Shown: positions 54,207-63,960 of the stretch, one piece after another
How positions within the stretch are numbered: position 1 is the first letter of the stretch
Layout: every line of letters begins with the position of its first letter
Source of the DNA: Rhodobacterales bacterium HKCCE2091
Lineage (GTDB): Bacteria > Pseudomonadota > Alphaproteobacteria > Rhodobacterales > Rhodobacteraceae
Direction: 5' to 3'
NCBI GenBank assembly: GCA_015689685.1
Contig: WVSL01000006.1
Location: 211,734-275,733 of the forward strand
Length of the DNA stretch: 64,000 bases
Made by a program: the position numbers and the translations under genes
Notes under the pieces: model-generated
Seen by the model: the letters and a program-made list of their open reading frames with translations, nothing else
What the model was told of the DNA's origin: nothing
Databases searched by the model: none

Positions 54207-56168
54207 ATGTCGACGCCGAGGCAGACATCGGCGGGGGAAACCCCCGTGCAGCAGGCGCGCCGCGAGGTGGAATCCTACCTCGGCTCGCCCGCCTGGGAAC
54301 AGCGCCTGGCAGAGGCCGCGGCGCGCCGTGCCGAGGCGCTGAAGCGCAAGGCCGACGCGCGCAAGGTCGCCGAGCGGCAGGCCGCGGAAGCGGCGCTGAT
54401 CGGCGGAACGGCGGCCCCGGACGGTGGCGCCGATGCGCCCCGGACCGGCCCCGAGGTGATCGGGACCTTCTCCGAACGGCTCGCCGCGGCGAAGGCCGAA
54501 CGCGCCGAACGGACCGCGCCGGGAAAGCCCGCGGTTGCCGAGATACCCTCCGAACCCGATCCGGAACCCGTGGTGATGTTCCGGGCGGCCGAACGGCCCG
54601 CCACCCGGGCCGCGTCGTCGCCGCCCGCCGAAGCGGTGGAAGCCGGGACGAAGGACGCCGCCCCCACCGAAGCGAACGCGACGGAGAGCGAAGCGCCAGC
54701 TGACATTCAGGCGACCGAAACTCCGGTTATCCACGCCGAAGCCGAGACCCCGGATCCGATCGAGCCTCCGCGGTTCCTGCTTCAGCCTGACGCCCCCTCC
54801 CTGACGGACGAGACGGTTGAAGCGGTCCCGTCCGATATTGCTCCGGACGCCGTGGCGGACACGCCGGATCGGGTCTTCCGTCTCTCCACCGCGCTCGAGA
54901 CGCGCGCTGCGCTGTCGCCATCGGTGCGGACGGACGGGCCGCGGCCGCTCGAACGCCCCCATGCCGTCGTCGCGCTGACGCGCGGGGGCAGGGGGCTGGT
55001 CCCCGCGGCGGCCGTGGCGCTGGCCCTGTTCGGCTGCATCTGGCTTGGCTGGAAGATGGCCGAAAGCCGCCAGGCGGTTCGGGCCCCCTCCACCGCGGCC
55101 GAGGAGATCGACGGGTTCGCGGCATTGCCGGCCGCGTCCCGTGCGTCCGGGCCCGAGGCCCGTACTTGGGGCGGCGTCGGCGGTCGCATGACCCCGCGCG
55201 CACCGCTCGCCGCCGGGAACGAGACCGAGGTTCCGGCGGATGCAGCGCCGGTCCGTGTCGCGGCGCTGGTCGCGCCGGTGCCGGTCGCGGCGCCCGATCC
55301 GAGCGTTCTCCAGCCGCTGTCGGTTCCGGCCATCGCGGAGCCCGCGCCGTTCCGGACGGCGGCGGCCCTCCTGCCGGAGCAATCCGCGCCGGGCGACCGT
55401 CCGGGGCCGGAGGTCTCGCGGATCGCGGCCATGACCGCTCTGCCGTTTCCCGCCGCTGCGCCGTCGGGCCTCGCGCTCGCCGCCCTGCCCACCGCCCTCG
55501 TTCCACCCTCCGTCGAGACACCGGGCGAGCAGCCCAAGCCGGCCGCGATGATCGGTCCCGGCGAAGCGGAAAACCGGCCCGACGCCGCACCCGACCTCGT
55601 CTCGGTCTCGCTCGACAGACCGGGCCAGCCGCCGCTGCCGATGCTCGGCGAACCCGCGTTCCTCGCGCTCGACATCGTTCCGGCCGCGCCCGTCCTGTCG
55701 ACCGCGCGGGCCATCGGAACCGATCCGGCAACGGCAAGGGCAGCGATCGCGACCGGAGAACCGGCCCGCGTTCCTGCAAGCGATCCTGTCCTGGCGGCTG
55801 CGCGCTCCGCGCTGCTGGCGGCCGCAATGCCCGAACCGCGTCCCTGGTCCGGCGGGGTCGTCCGACCCGCGCCCCGTCCGGTCACGATCGAGACAGCCGC
55901 GCCCGCGGTCGTCGCCGGACGGCCGCGCCTTCCGCAGATCGGCGACCGCAACGACCTGCCGGTGGATCTCGTCTCGGGCCTCGGCACGGCGCTCGACGCC
56001 GCATCTGTGACACCGGGAGCGGCCAGCGGCGCCCGCGTGCTCTACTACCACCCCGAGGATCGCAGCCGCGCCGCGGCGATGGCCGACTGGATGGGTGGCC
56101 GCGCGGTCTACCAACCCGCGCCGTCGGCCCCGCCGGCCGGCACGATCGAGGTGATGCTGACGCCGTGA
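54207..56168 (+). CDS. Large single-pass membrane protein, unknown function
   Basis: 653 residues with GGTGGAGG before the ATG. The first 260 residues are polar, Ala/Arg/Glu-rich and probably cytoplasmic, with a coiled-coil-like start (EQRLAEAAARRAEALKRK). One membrane helix lies near 262-284 (AAAVALALFGCIWLGW). A long Pro/Ala-rich periplasmic part follows, and the last 50 residues form a small domain (ARVLYYHPEDRSRAAAMADW, then GTIEVMLTP) that recalls LytR_C or SPOR-like modules. The layout suggests an envelope protein that contacts the cell wall. I do not recognise a family. Confidence 0.65.
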   Translation: MSTPRQTSAGETPVQQARREVESYLGSPAWEQRLAEAAARRAEALKRKADARKVAERQAAEAALIGGTAAPDGGADAPRTGPEVIGTFSERLAAAKAERAERTAPGKPAVAEIPSEPDPEPVVMFRAAERPATRAASSPPAEAVEAGTKDAAPTEANATESEAPADIQATETPVIHAEAETPDPIEPPRFLLQPDAPSLTDETVEAVPSDIAPDAVADTPDRVFRLSTALETRAALSPSVRTDGPRPLERPHAVVALTRGGRGLVPAAAVALALFGCIWLGWKMAESRQAVRAPSTAAEEIDGFAALPAASRASGPEARTWGGVGGRMTPRAPLAAGNETEVPADAAPVRVAALVAPVPVAAPDPSVLQPLSVPAIAEPAPFRTAAALLPEQSAPGDRPGPEVSRIAAMTALPFPAAAPSGLALAALPTALVPPSVETPGEQPKPAAMIGPGEAENRPDAAPDLVSVSLDRPGQPPLPMLGEPAFLALDIVPAAPVLSTARAIGTDPATARAAIATGEPARVPASDPVLAAARSALLAAAMPEPRPWSGGVVRPAPRPVTIETAAPAVVAGRPRLPQIGDRNDLPVDLVSGLGTALDAASVTPGAASGARVLYYHPEDRSRAAAMADWMGGRAVYQPAPSAPPAGTIEVMLTP

Positions 56169-56316
56169 TCCGCGCGGGTCATGCAGGCTAACCTGCCCCG
56201 TGGATCATTCCGGCGGTCTCCGTCCGGTGTCATCGGGCCGAGCTCCGCCTTGCTGATCCACGCGGCGCACGCATCGGGAGCGAACCCGGCCATGGCACGG
56301 GGCGCATAAGCTGACC

Positions 56317-58905
56317 TTACGATGCAAGGCGTGTTCCGTCATCGTACCGGTGTCCCGGCGCACCCGAGTTTCCCGGAAGACGGAACGCCGACAGCTTCTC
56401 ACCGAGGCTCGACGCTTCGCGGGCGAGGACTGTGGTCTCGGCCGAGGTCTCCTCGAACATCGCGGCGTTGCGTTGCGTGACCTCGTCGAGTTGCCCCGTC
56501 GCGGCGTTGATCTCGGTGATCGTGCTGGCCTGGGTTTCGGCGAGCCCCGCGATGGTGGTGATCTGGTCCGCCATCTCGGCAACCGCGGCGACGATGCGGT
56601 CGAGGCTCTGCCCCGCCTGGCCGGAGGCCGCGACGCCTTCGCCGATCACCTGGTTGCTCTCGGCGATGAGTTCCTTGATTTCCCGCGCCGCGTCCGAACA
56701 GCGCATGGCGAGGGCGCGAACCTCCGAAGCGACGACCGCGAAGCCGCGACCGCTTTCGCCCGCGCGCGCGGCCTCGACGCCGGCGTTCAGGGCAAGAAGG
56801 CTGGTCTGGAAGGCGATGTCGTCGATCACGCCCACCACGCGCGCGATCTTCTCCGATGCCGCCTGGATCGAGGACATGGATTGCGCACTGTGGCGCATGA
56901 CCTCCGCGCCCTCCTCTGCGGTGGTTCGGGCGCGCTGGCCGATCTCATCGGCGCGGCGGGCGCCCTCGGCGGTGGCGGTGACGGAGCTTGTCAACTCGTT
57001 CAGCGTCGCGCTCGTCTCCGCGAGCGTGGCAGCGGCGCTCTCGGTCCGGCGCGAAAGCTCGACTGTGGAGCCGGCGATGCCGTCGACCGAGCCGTGGATC
57101 GTCAGCCCGGTCTCCGAGACGCTCAGAAGCAGGCTCGACAGGCTCGACAGGGCGGAGTTGAAGTTCCGCTGAAGCGCCGCGTATTCGCCTTCGAAGGTTT
57201 CGGTGATCGTGACGTCGAGATCGCCCTCGGACAGCTTTTGTAGGCTTCGGCCGAGTACCTCGACCACCTGGGCCTGCGCGGCGGCCCGGGCCTCGTCGGC
57301 CTCCTTCGCGGCGCGGGTCGCCTCTGCCATGCGCGCGCGTTCGATGAGACCGTCGCGGAACACGGTCAGTGCACGGACCATGCGCCCGATCTCTCCCCTG
57401 CGGGCGCGGAGACCCGAGAGCGCGTCGAGGTTGCCGGAGGATAGCCGCTCGGTCGCGAGGGCGACACGGTTCACGGGGCGGGCGATCGTGAAGTAGGCCA
57501 GCAGCAGCGTCGCCAGGATCGCGAGGCCCGCGACGGCACCAAGCCCGACGACGCGGTCCTCGGCGCTCCGCATGTCACCCGACAGGTCGGCGGTCCCGTC
57601 CGCGATGCCGGTGACGGCGGTTTCGAGCGCGGCGATGACCTCGCCGGTGATCCGGCTGACGGCGGCGTCGGCGTCGGTGGCGATGCGCGCCGCGTCGGCG
57701 GCGGCGGAGAGAGAGGCCGCACGCAGGGCGGCGATGCCCGTGTCGGGGTCGGCGGCGGCGGCGAGCGGTTCCAGCGAGGCGGTGACCTCGTCCCCGAACC
57801 CGGCGGCGATGCCCATCATCGCCTCTGCCGACCCGGTCAGGTTGTCCTGCCGCAGGGCGACCATGCCGGCGTCCCCGGCGGTCGCGGCCTGCAGCGCATG
57901 GATGATCGTGGCACGGACGGCGGTCGAGAGGTCGGCGGCCGACTGGATGCGGGCGAGGTGAACGTCAATCAGGTCGCGGATCGTGGCCTCGTTCGTGTCG
58001 CGGGTATCGCTTGCGGCAAGGAAGAGATCGAACTCGATTTCGTCGGCGGCGGTGGCCAGCGCGCGGTCGACCTCGCTGCCCGCGGCGAGGATCTCGGCGG
58101 TGAAACCGCGGGCGGCCCCGGCCCCACCCGCGCGGGCCGAAACCTCGCGCAGGGTGTGCAGCGGTTCGCGCGCAGCGGCGAGGGCGCCGTCATCGGAGAT
58201 GGAGGGCATGAGCCGGTCGAGCGTGTCGTCGGCGGAGGAGGCGAGGTCGGACAGGATCGAGCGGAGCGCCGGGTCGCGCGTGCCCGCGATCGCGAGCGAT
58301 GTGCCGACAAGCGAGTTGGCGGCCGCCCGCGCCTGCAGGGCGATGCCGAACTGCGCGACGTCGCCCGTCACGATGGTATCCAGCGACTGGCCCACGGCGC
58401 CGATGGTTTCCTCGCCGCGGATCGTCATCTCGAACAGCGCCTGGTCCTGCAGGTCGGTCACGATCGCGGTGATCCGGCTGAGGATCGCGTCGAATTCCTC
58501 TGTCGCGGCGTCGATGCGCTGCGCGCCATCGACCTCGGCGGCACGGGCGGCGGCGAGCGTGTCGACGAGTGCCGCGACCTCGGCCGTGGCCCCGGTCTCC
58601 GCGCCGTTCAGGTCCCGGATCGCGGCGACGGAGGCCTGGGCGGCGGCGCGCGCGGCCTCGATCTCCGGCAGTGTGCCGGCCTCCACGAGGTGGGCGAAGG
58701 AAGCCTGGAGGTGGCTGACCTCGGCCAGCTCGCCCGCACGAAGCTGGAGATCGGCGAGCCAGATGTCCTCGAACTCCGTCATGTTGCCGGAGACCGACCG
58801 GAAGCTGCCGGTGGCGGTGACGATCGCGAAGCCGACGATGCCGGCGAGCACGGCGAGGATAAGGCCGAGCCGAACGACGATCTTGCCGAGGATTTCGAGG
58901 ATCAC
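56317..58905 (-). CDS. Methyl-accepting chemotaxis protein
   Basis: 862 residues. Membrane helix 1 (about 9-31), a very long helical periplasmic sensor region (about 32-450), membrane helix 2 (about 455-478), a HAMP domain, a linker with a second HAMP-like unit ([17 protein letters not shown]), and the signalling domain with the conserved hairpin tip ([21 protein letters not shown], written in full only in part; centre about residue 715). It signals to CheA/CheW, none of which is encoded nearby. A LivJ-type binding protein gene lies 78 bases upstream on the same strand, suggesting that a ligand-loaded binding protein is its input. Confidence 0.92.
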   Translation of the reverse strand: MILEILGKIVVRLGLILAVLAGIVGFAIVTATGSFRSVSGNMTEFEDIWLADLQLRAGELAEVSHLQASFAHLVEAGTLPEIEAARAAAQASVAAIRDLNGAETGATAEVAALVDTLAAARAAEVDGAQRIDAATEEFDAILSRITAIVTDLQDQALFEMTIRGEETIGAVGQSLDTIVTGDVAQFGIALQARAAANSLVGTSLAIAGTRDPALRSILSDLASSADDTLDRLMPSISDDGALAAAREPLHTLREVSARAGGAGAARGFTAEILAAGSEVDRALATAADEIEFDLFLAASDTRDTNEATIRDLIDVHLARIQSAADLSTAVRATIIHALQAATAGDAGMVALRQDNLTGSAEAMMGIAAGFGDEVTASLEPLAAAADPDTGIAALRAASLSAAADAARIATDADAAVSRITGEVIAALETAVTGIADGTADLSGDMRSAEDRVVGLGAVAGLAILATLLLAYFTIARPVNRVALATERLSSGNLDALSGLRARRGEIGRMVRALTVFRDGLIERARMAEATRAAKEADEARAAAQAQVVEVLGRSLQKLSEGDLDVTITETFEGEYAALQRNFNSALSSLSSLLLSVSETGLTIHGSVDGIAGSTVELSRRTESAAATLAETSATLNELTSSVTATAEGARRADEIGQRARTTAEEGAEVMRHSAQSMSSIQAASEKIARVVGVIDDIAFQTSLLALNAGVEAARAGESGRGFAVVASEVRALAMRCSDAAREIKELIAESNQVIGEGVAASGQAGQSLDRIVAAVAEMADQITTIAGLAETQASTITEINAATGQLDEVTQRNAAMFEETSAETTVLAREASSLGEKLSAFRLPGNSGAPGHRYDDGTRLAS

Positions 58906-58983
58906 GCCGCTGTCTCCTTCAGGTAGCGATTGCGTTGGGATGCCGCCGCTGCCGGCGGCATCCCGTGTCGTGTGTCCGTGTGG

Positions 58984-60147
58984 TCAGGAAGAGCCGCCGG
59001 TCGGGACGGGCGAGAAGCTGCCGTCGGCGTTGATCCGGGTCAGGAACACCACGTCCAGCGCCTGGTTGTCGCCCGGTCCGAACTGCATCTCGAGCCCGTC
59101 GATATCGACCGAGGTCATGGACGACAGCGCATCGAGGTAGGCTTCGCGGGTCAGATCGGGGCCCGCGGCCTCCAGCGCGGCGATGGCCATTCGGCCGACG
59201 AGGTAGCCCTCCATCGTCACGAAATCCGGTGCGAGCGCGGCATCGTGTGCGGCGAGCGCGGACTGGTAGCTTTCGACCACCGGGATCGAGGCGTCCCACG
59301 GGAACGGGACGACCTGGCTGATGATGACGCCTTCGCCGTCGGCGCCCAGTTCGTCCGCCAGCGCGCGGGAGCCCACGAAGGAGATGTTGACGAAGGTCGG
59401 CTCGAACCGAAGCTGCCGCGAGAGGCGGACGAACTCGGCGATCGGCCGGTAGGCGCCGACCATCACCACCGCCTGCGGTTCGGCCGCGCGGATGTCGAGC
59501 AGCGCGCCGCGGACCGCGGTGGTGTTGCGCAGGTAGGTGCCCTCGGCCACCAGGGTCATGTCGCGGCGGGCCAGCGCCTCGGTCACGCCGTCGAGCCCGA
59601 CGCGGCCGAAGCCGTCGTCCTGGTAGAGGATGGCGATGTCGGTCATGCCGAGGTCGTCGACCAGGTGCGCGATCCATGCCTCGGTCTCGGCCCCGTAGCT
59701 CGCGCGGAGGTTCCAGACGTTGCCGAGGCTGGTGTCGCGCAGGAAGCCCGCGCCGGTGAAGGCGCCGATCATGGGGAACCCGGCCTCGGTGGCGAGCGGC
59801 TGCGTGGCGCGGGTGGTCGGGGTGCCGACCGGGCCGATCAGCGCGATATGGCCGTCGCCGTCCAGCACGGTCTGAAGCTGCGCGACGGACTGGTCGGGTT
59901 CGTAGCCGTCGTCCCAGGTGTCGAGCGCCAGCATCCGCCCGTAGACGCCGCCGGCGGCATTCGCCTCCGCGAACGCGGCCAGGATGCCTTCGCGCATGCC
60001 GGTGCCGAGCGCCGCGGCAGGGCCGTCGAAGGCGGCGACCTGCGCGAAGCGGATCTCGTCGTCGGTGATGCCCTGGTCGGCCGCGGCCGGCAGGGCCGTC
60101 GCCAGCGCGCAGGCAGTCGCACCGGCCATCGCAAGGGTCTTCCACAT
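58984..60147 (-). CDS. LivJ-type substrate-binding protein (Peripla_BP_6)
   Basis: 387 residues. A signal peptide (about 1-23, ending PAAAD) precedes a leucine/amide-type binding domain: GITDDEIRFAQVAAFDGPAAALG, FAEANAAGGVYGR, IGPVGTPTTRATQPLA and IAILYQDDGFGRVGLDG. Such proteins bind branched-chain amino acids, amides, urea or aromatic acids. No LivHMGF transporter genes are adjacent; the next gene downstream is a chemoreceptor. It is divergent from the flavin-split-barrel gene. Confidence 0.9.
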   Translation of the reverse strand: MWKTLAMAGATACALATALPAAADQGITDDEIRFAQVAAFDGPAAALGTGMREGILAAFAEANAAGGVYGRMLALDTWDDGYEPDQSVAQLQTVLDGDGHIALIGPVGTPTTRATQPLATEAGFPMIGAFTGAGFLRDTSLGNVWNLRASYGAETEAWIAHLVDDLGMTDIAILYQDDGFGRVGLDGVTEALARRDMTLVAEGTYLRNTTAVRGALLDIRAAEPQAVVMVGAYRPIAEFVRLSRQLRFEPTFVNISFVGSRALADELGADGEGVIISQVVPFPWDASIPVVESYQSALAAHDAALAPDFVTMEGYLVGRMAIAALEAAGPDLTREAYLDALSSMTSVDIDGLEMQFGPGDNQALDVVFLTRINADGSFSPVPTGGSS

Positions 60148-60314
60148 GTGGGGATCTCTCCGTGTCCTGGTTGAGCGGACAGGCAGTAGGGCCGCGTCGT
60201 TAAGACGAGGTTTCGCCGCGGCCGCCGAATGCGGCGAATTTGCTTCCGGGAACGGCCGTGCTGGCGTATCTTGCGTCGCATTTTACGGGCGGAGCGACGG
60301 GGTTGGAGGAAACT

Positions 60315-60821
60315 GTGTCTGCCGGAGGGACCCGGGGGCGGCCGCCGTCCGCCGCGGTTTCGTCGGAACTGGTGGCCTTCGTTCAATCGGGTTGCGGCGT
60401 CGGGCTGGCCTCGGCGGCGACCGACGGCACGGCCGTGGTCGGCGTCGGGCTCGGCTGCCGTGTCCGGCCGGGGGGCGTGTTCCGCATCCTCGTCGTGCGG
60501 GCGCCGAATTCCGCCTTCCTCGACGCGGTGCGCCGGGGCGCGCCGGTCGCCGTCACTTTCACCGCCACGCGCAACCACGAATCCTACCAGGTGAAGGCCG
60601 ACCGGGCCGAGCTGTGCGACGCCGCCTCGGACGACCAGCCCGAGATCGACCGCCAGCAGCTCCTGTTCCGGGACGGGATGGTCGAGATCGGGTATTCCCC
60701 CGCACAGGCCGAGGGTTACGCGCCCTGCGATCCCAACGACCTCGTCGCGGTGGAGTTCGTCCCCGCGCGGGTCTTCACCCAGACGCCGGGCCCGGGTGCC
60801 GGGGCGGAGGTGACGCGATGA
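60315..60821 (+). CDS. FMN-binding split-barrel (PNPOx-like) protein
   Basis: 168 residues from GTG 60315, with GGAGGA five bases upstream; the frame extends to an ATG at 60240 without ribosome site. The sequence (VAFVQSGCGVGLASAATDG, then FRILVVRAPNSAFLDAVRRG and VAVTFTATRNHESYQVKAD) fits the flavin-binding split-barrel fold of pyridoxamine-phosphate-oxidase-like proteins. Substrate unknown. Its stop overlaps the next start (ATGA), so the two proteins are co-translated and, since the next one starts with a similar fold, may form a heteromer. Confidence 0.7.
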   Translation: MSAGGTRGRPPSAAVSSELVAFVQSGCGVGLASAATDGTAVVGVGLGCRVRPGGVFRILVVRAPNSAFLDAVRRGAPVAVTFTATRNHESYQVKADRAELCDAASDDQPEIDRQQLLFRDGMVEIGYSPAQAEGYAPCDPNDLVAVEFVPARVFTQTPGPGAGAEVTR

Positions 60822-62173
60822 CCATGCTGTGCGTCGATTCGATCCGTCCCGCGCTCGAAGGGGCGATCGCCTCGCTGATCGCGACCACCGATACCGACGG
60901 CATCCCGAACGTGTCGATGATCAGCCAGGTCCACTACGTTGATCCCGAGCGGGTCGCGCTGTCCTACCAGTTCTTCAACAAGACCCGGGCCAACCTGCTC
61001 GCGACGCGGCGGGCGATCGTCCAGGTGATGGACCCGGACACGCTGGCGCAATACCGGCTGTCGTTGCATTACGAGGAAACCCGCACCGACGGCCCGCTGT
61101 TCGAGAGCATGAAGGCGAAGCTGTCGGGGATCGCCTCGCATCACGGGGTCAGCGACGTGTTCCGCCTGCTCGGCTCGGACGTGTTCCGGGTCGAGGCGAT
61201 CGAGGCGGTGCCGGGGCCGGTGCGTCAGCGGCCCGCGCCGCCGCGTGCGATGGTGGCCGCCGCCCGCCGCAGCTTCGAGGCGATGTCGGCCTGTGCCGAG
61301 CTGGACGAGCTGTTCGACTGCGTGACCCTGTGCATGGAGCGTGAATTCGGCATCCGCTGGTCGATGGTGCTGGTGGCCGAGGGCGATACCGGGCGGTTCT
61401 ATACCGTCTCCTCGCGCGGCTACCCGACCAGCGGCGTCGGCGCGGAGGTCGGGGCGGGCGAGGGCGTGATCGGGGTCGCCGCGGCCTTCGACACGCCGAT
61501 CCGCATCGGCCACATGACCCGCGACTACCGGTATGGCGAAACCGTGCGGGACGCGGCGCGGGAAACCGGGGTGCTGGCGGCCGACCCGCGGCGCATCCCG
61601 TTCCCCGGCCTCGGCGCGCCGCGCAGCCAGGTCGCGATCCCGGTCCGGTCCGAGGGCCATGTCGCCGCCGTCCTGTTCGCCGAGGACGACACCATCCTGC
61701 GGTTCGGCTACGGCGAGGAGGATGCGCTGGTGCTGATCGCCACGCATCTCGGGCTGCTCATGGCCAAGCTCACCGGGGCGGAGGACGACACGGCGGAGGT
61801 GACGCCCTTCGCCGGCGGCCCCGAGGCGGCGGGGCGGCTGGAACTGCGCTACTTCGCCTTCGACCAGAGCGTGTTCCTGGGCAACGAGTACCTCATCAAG
61901 GGGGTCGCGGGGGCGATCCTCTGGCGGCTCCTGACCGAGCATCACGCCACCGGGCGGACCGAGTTCACGACCCGCGAACTGCGCATCGACCCCGCCCTGC
62001 GGGTGGTGAGCCATTCCGAGAACATCGACGCGCGGCTGATCCTCCTGCGGAAGCGGCTGGAGGAACGCTGCACCTGTCTCCGGATCGAGCGCGTGGGGCG
62101 GGGCCGGATCCGGCTCGTGGTCGCGCGCGGGCTCGACCTGCAGGAACCCGGCGACGGCAAGTCGGTCGCCTGA
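60818..62173 (+). CDS. PNPOx-like / GAF / winged-helix-like three-domain protein
   Basis: 451 residues. The N-terminal part (about 1-130; IATTDTDGIPNVSMISQVHYVDPE, shown in part) resembles PNPOx split-barrel proteins. A GAF sensor domain covers about 150-315 (LDELFDCVTLCMEREFGIRW, then RSQVAIPVRSEGHVAAVLFAE in part). The C-terminal 100 residues (LGNEYLIKGVAGAILWRLL, TTRELRIDPAL, NIDARLILLRKRLEER) look like an OmpR/PhoB-type winged helix. The set suggests a regulator that reads a flavin- or small-molecule-derived signal. No partner kinase is near. Second gene of a coupled pair. Confidence 0.7.
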   Translation: MTMLCVDSIRPALEGAIASLIATTDTDGIPNVSMISQVHYVDPERVALSYQFFNKTRANLLATRRAIVQVMDPDTLAQYRLSLHYEETRTDGPLFESMKAKLSGIASHHGVSDVFRLLGSDVFRVEAIEAVPGPVRQRPAPPRAMVAAARRSFEAMSACAELDELFDCVTLCMEREFGIRWSMVLVAEGDTGRFYTVSSRGYPTSGVGAEVGAGEGVIGVAAAFDTPIRIGHMTRDYRYGETVRDAARETGVLAADPRRIPFPGLGAPRSQVAIPVRSEGHVAAVLFAEDDTILRFGYGEEDALVLIATHLGLLMAKLTGAEDDTAEVTPFAGGPEAAGRLELRYFAFDQSVFLGNEYLIKGVAGAILWRLLTEHHATGRTEFTTRELRIDPALRVVSHSENIDARLILLRKRLEERCTCLRIERVGRGRIRLVVARGLDLQEPGDGKSVA

Positions 62174-62351
62174 GCCATCTTTGAGCATTCCTGAGGCTTC
62201 CCGGCAGGAAGTCTGAAGATGTGCGCCCCGCCGATCCGCGGCATCACCCGCCGCAGTCGGCCGGGCCCGTTCGCCCGGCGGCTCGATTGAAACAGGGGGG
62301 CGGGCCGGGCGCCGAGGCGGCGGCCGCATCCCTCACCGAGAGTCTTGGAAA

Positions 62352-63710
62352 ATGACATACGACAAGCTGAAATCCCGCGTTCGCGGCACCGTCATCACGC
62401 GGTTCGACCCCGACCATGCCGCTGCCTGCGACGCGCTGGTCTGGAACGGCCGCAAGCCCCCGCGCACGGCGCAGGTCATCGTGCGCGCCGCCGATGCCGC
62501 CGACGTGCAGGCGGCGGTTCTCTATGCCGCCGAACACGATCTCGGCGTCTCGGCCCGCACCGGCGGCCACCAGTTCACCGGCATCGCGGTCCGCGCGCAG
62601 ATGGTGATCGACCTCGGCGCGCTCGACTCGCTCAGGATCGACGCCGCGGCCCGCGTCGCCGAGATCGGCCCGGCGGTGACGAACGCGCGGCTGATCGCGG
62701 CACTCGACCGGCACGGGCTCGCCTTCCCCGTCGGCCACTGCGGCAGCGTGCCGATGGGCGGCTACCTGCTCGGCGGCGGGATCGGCTGGAACGGCGCGGA
62801 ATGGGGGATCGCCTGCCATTCCGTCCTGTCCGTGGACGTGGTGCTTGCCGATGGCCGCCTCGTCACCGCGACCGAGACCGACCACGCCGACCTGTTCTGG
62901 GCCGCGCGGGGCGCCGGGCCGGAGTTCTTCGGCATCGTCACCCGCTACCGGGTGCGCCTGCAGGAGGCCCCGCGTGCCCTGACCTCCGTCATCCGGGTCT
63001 ACCCGGCGGCGGCGGCGGAGGCGGTGGCCGACTGGGCCGAGCGCGCGGTGGCGCGGGCGCCCGCGAACGTGGAGTTCACCGCCAAGATCGAGCAGTCGCC
63101 GGACGGCCCGACCATCGCGGCGATCGCCACGGTCTTCGCCGCCAGCGACGCCGAGGCCGCGGCGACCTGCGCCGCCTTCACCCGCGACGCGCCGGAGGGT
63201 GCGCTGGCGGTGATCGGGCCGATGCCGACCCCGTTCGAGGCGCTCTACGAGGGCACCGCCTCGTCGACGCCGAAGGGAAGCCGCTACGCGGTGGACTGCT
63301 ACTGGTCCGACCGGGCGCTCGGAACCGCGCTGTCGCGGATGGTCGCCGGGTTCGCCGCGACACCGTCGGGGCGGAGCTTCGGGCTCGTGGTCCTGCGCTC
63401 GAATGCCGGGCCGGTGCCGCCGATCAGCGCGTTCTCGCAGGTCGGCCGCGTCTTCGGCGCGGTCTACGCGGTGTGGGAAGACGAGGAGGAGGACGCTGCC
63501 AACCTGTCCTGGCTCCGCCGCCTGTCTGCCAATGCCGCGGGTTACGTCACCGGCGCCTATGTCGGCGAGGCCGACCTCGAGAACCCCGGCGCGCGTCCCG
63601 CGACCCTGTCGCCCGAGGTGACCGCGCGGCTGGCCGAGCTTCGCGCCCGTCACGACCCCGAAGGCCGCTTCCGCCGCCAGCCGCTCGTGGCCCGGCAGCA
63701 AGCCGCCTGA
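62352..63710 (+). CDS. BBE-like FAD-binding oxidoreductase
   Basis: 452 residues. PCMH-type FAD domain with both residues used for bicovalent flavin in the berberine-bridge-enzyme family: His in SARTGGHQFTG (about residue 77) and Cys in VGHCGSVPMGGYLLGGGIGW (about 131; shown in part). The C-terminal BBE segment (ARHDPEGRFRRQP) is present. Such enzymes oxidise sugars, alcohols or alkaloid-like substrates with oxygen. No signal peptide. It follows the GAF gene by 178 bases and has a strong terminator. Confidence 0.88.
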   Translation: MTYDKLKSRVRGTVITRFDPDHAAACDALVWNGRKPPRTAQVIVRAADAADVQAAVLYAAEHDLGVSARTGGHQFTGIAVRAQMVIDLGALDSLRIDAAARVAEIGPAVTNARLIAALDRHGLAFPVGHCGSVPMGGYLLGGGIGWNGAEWGIACHSVLSVDVVLADGRLVTATETDHADLFWAARGAGPEFFGIVTRYRVRLQEAPRALTSVIRVYPAAAAEAVADWAERAVARAPANVEFTAKIEQSPDGPTIAAIATVFAASDAEAAATCAAFTRDAPEGALAVIGPMPTPFEALYEGTASSTPKGSRYAVDCYWSDRALGTALSRMVAGFAATPSGRSFGLVVLRSNAGPVPPISAFSQVGRVFGAVYAVWEDEEEDAANLSWLRRLSANAAGYVTGAYVGEADLENPGARPATLSPEVTARLAELRARHDPEGRFRRQPLVARQQAA

Positions 63711-63714
63711 CCGG

Positions 63715-63748
63715 AACCGGCCCCGCGTTGCCCCGCGGGGCCGGTTTT
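63715..63748 (+). terminator. Intrinsic terminator after the FAD oxidoreductase gene
   Basis: Perfect 13-base arms (63715-63727 and 63734-63746, AACCGGCCCCGCG/CGCGGGGCCGGTT), 6-base loop and T4 at 63745-63748, starting 5 bases after the stop codon. Confidence 0.85.
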
Positions 63749-63753
63749 CGGCC

Positions 63754-63796
63754 TGTGGTTATCTTTGTGGATTACCCGTGTGCGAGGGCTGGATAA
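63754..63796. promoter_or_regulatory. Cluster of DnaA-box-like sequences
   Basis: Within 43 bases there are three partial matches to the DnaA box (consensus TGTGGATAA on this strand): TGTGGTTAT (63754-63762, 7 of 9), TGTGGATTA (63766-63774, 8 of 9) and GCTGGATAA (63788-63796, 7 of 9). They lie in the leader of the gene starting at 63961. This could be DnaA-dependent control of that gene or chance. Confidence 0.3.
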
Positions 63797-63960
63797 CCCG
63801 ACCGGGCCTCGACACCGCTACGTTTTCGTTCCCCCGTGCCCCTCGATGTCTGCCCGATGGCGAGAAGTGGCGAAACGCGGATCCCGTCGGTTCCCCCCTC
63901 GCAACTCCCCGTCGATGGCGGTTACATCCCGCTCATCTGAACACGGGAGACCGAAGCTGA

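Noticed and set aside
56108..56293. A 61-codon minus-strand frame between the membrane-protein gene and the chemoreceptor gene
   Set aside because: It overlaps the end of the convergent gene, has no family pattern and no clear ribosome site.
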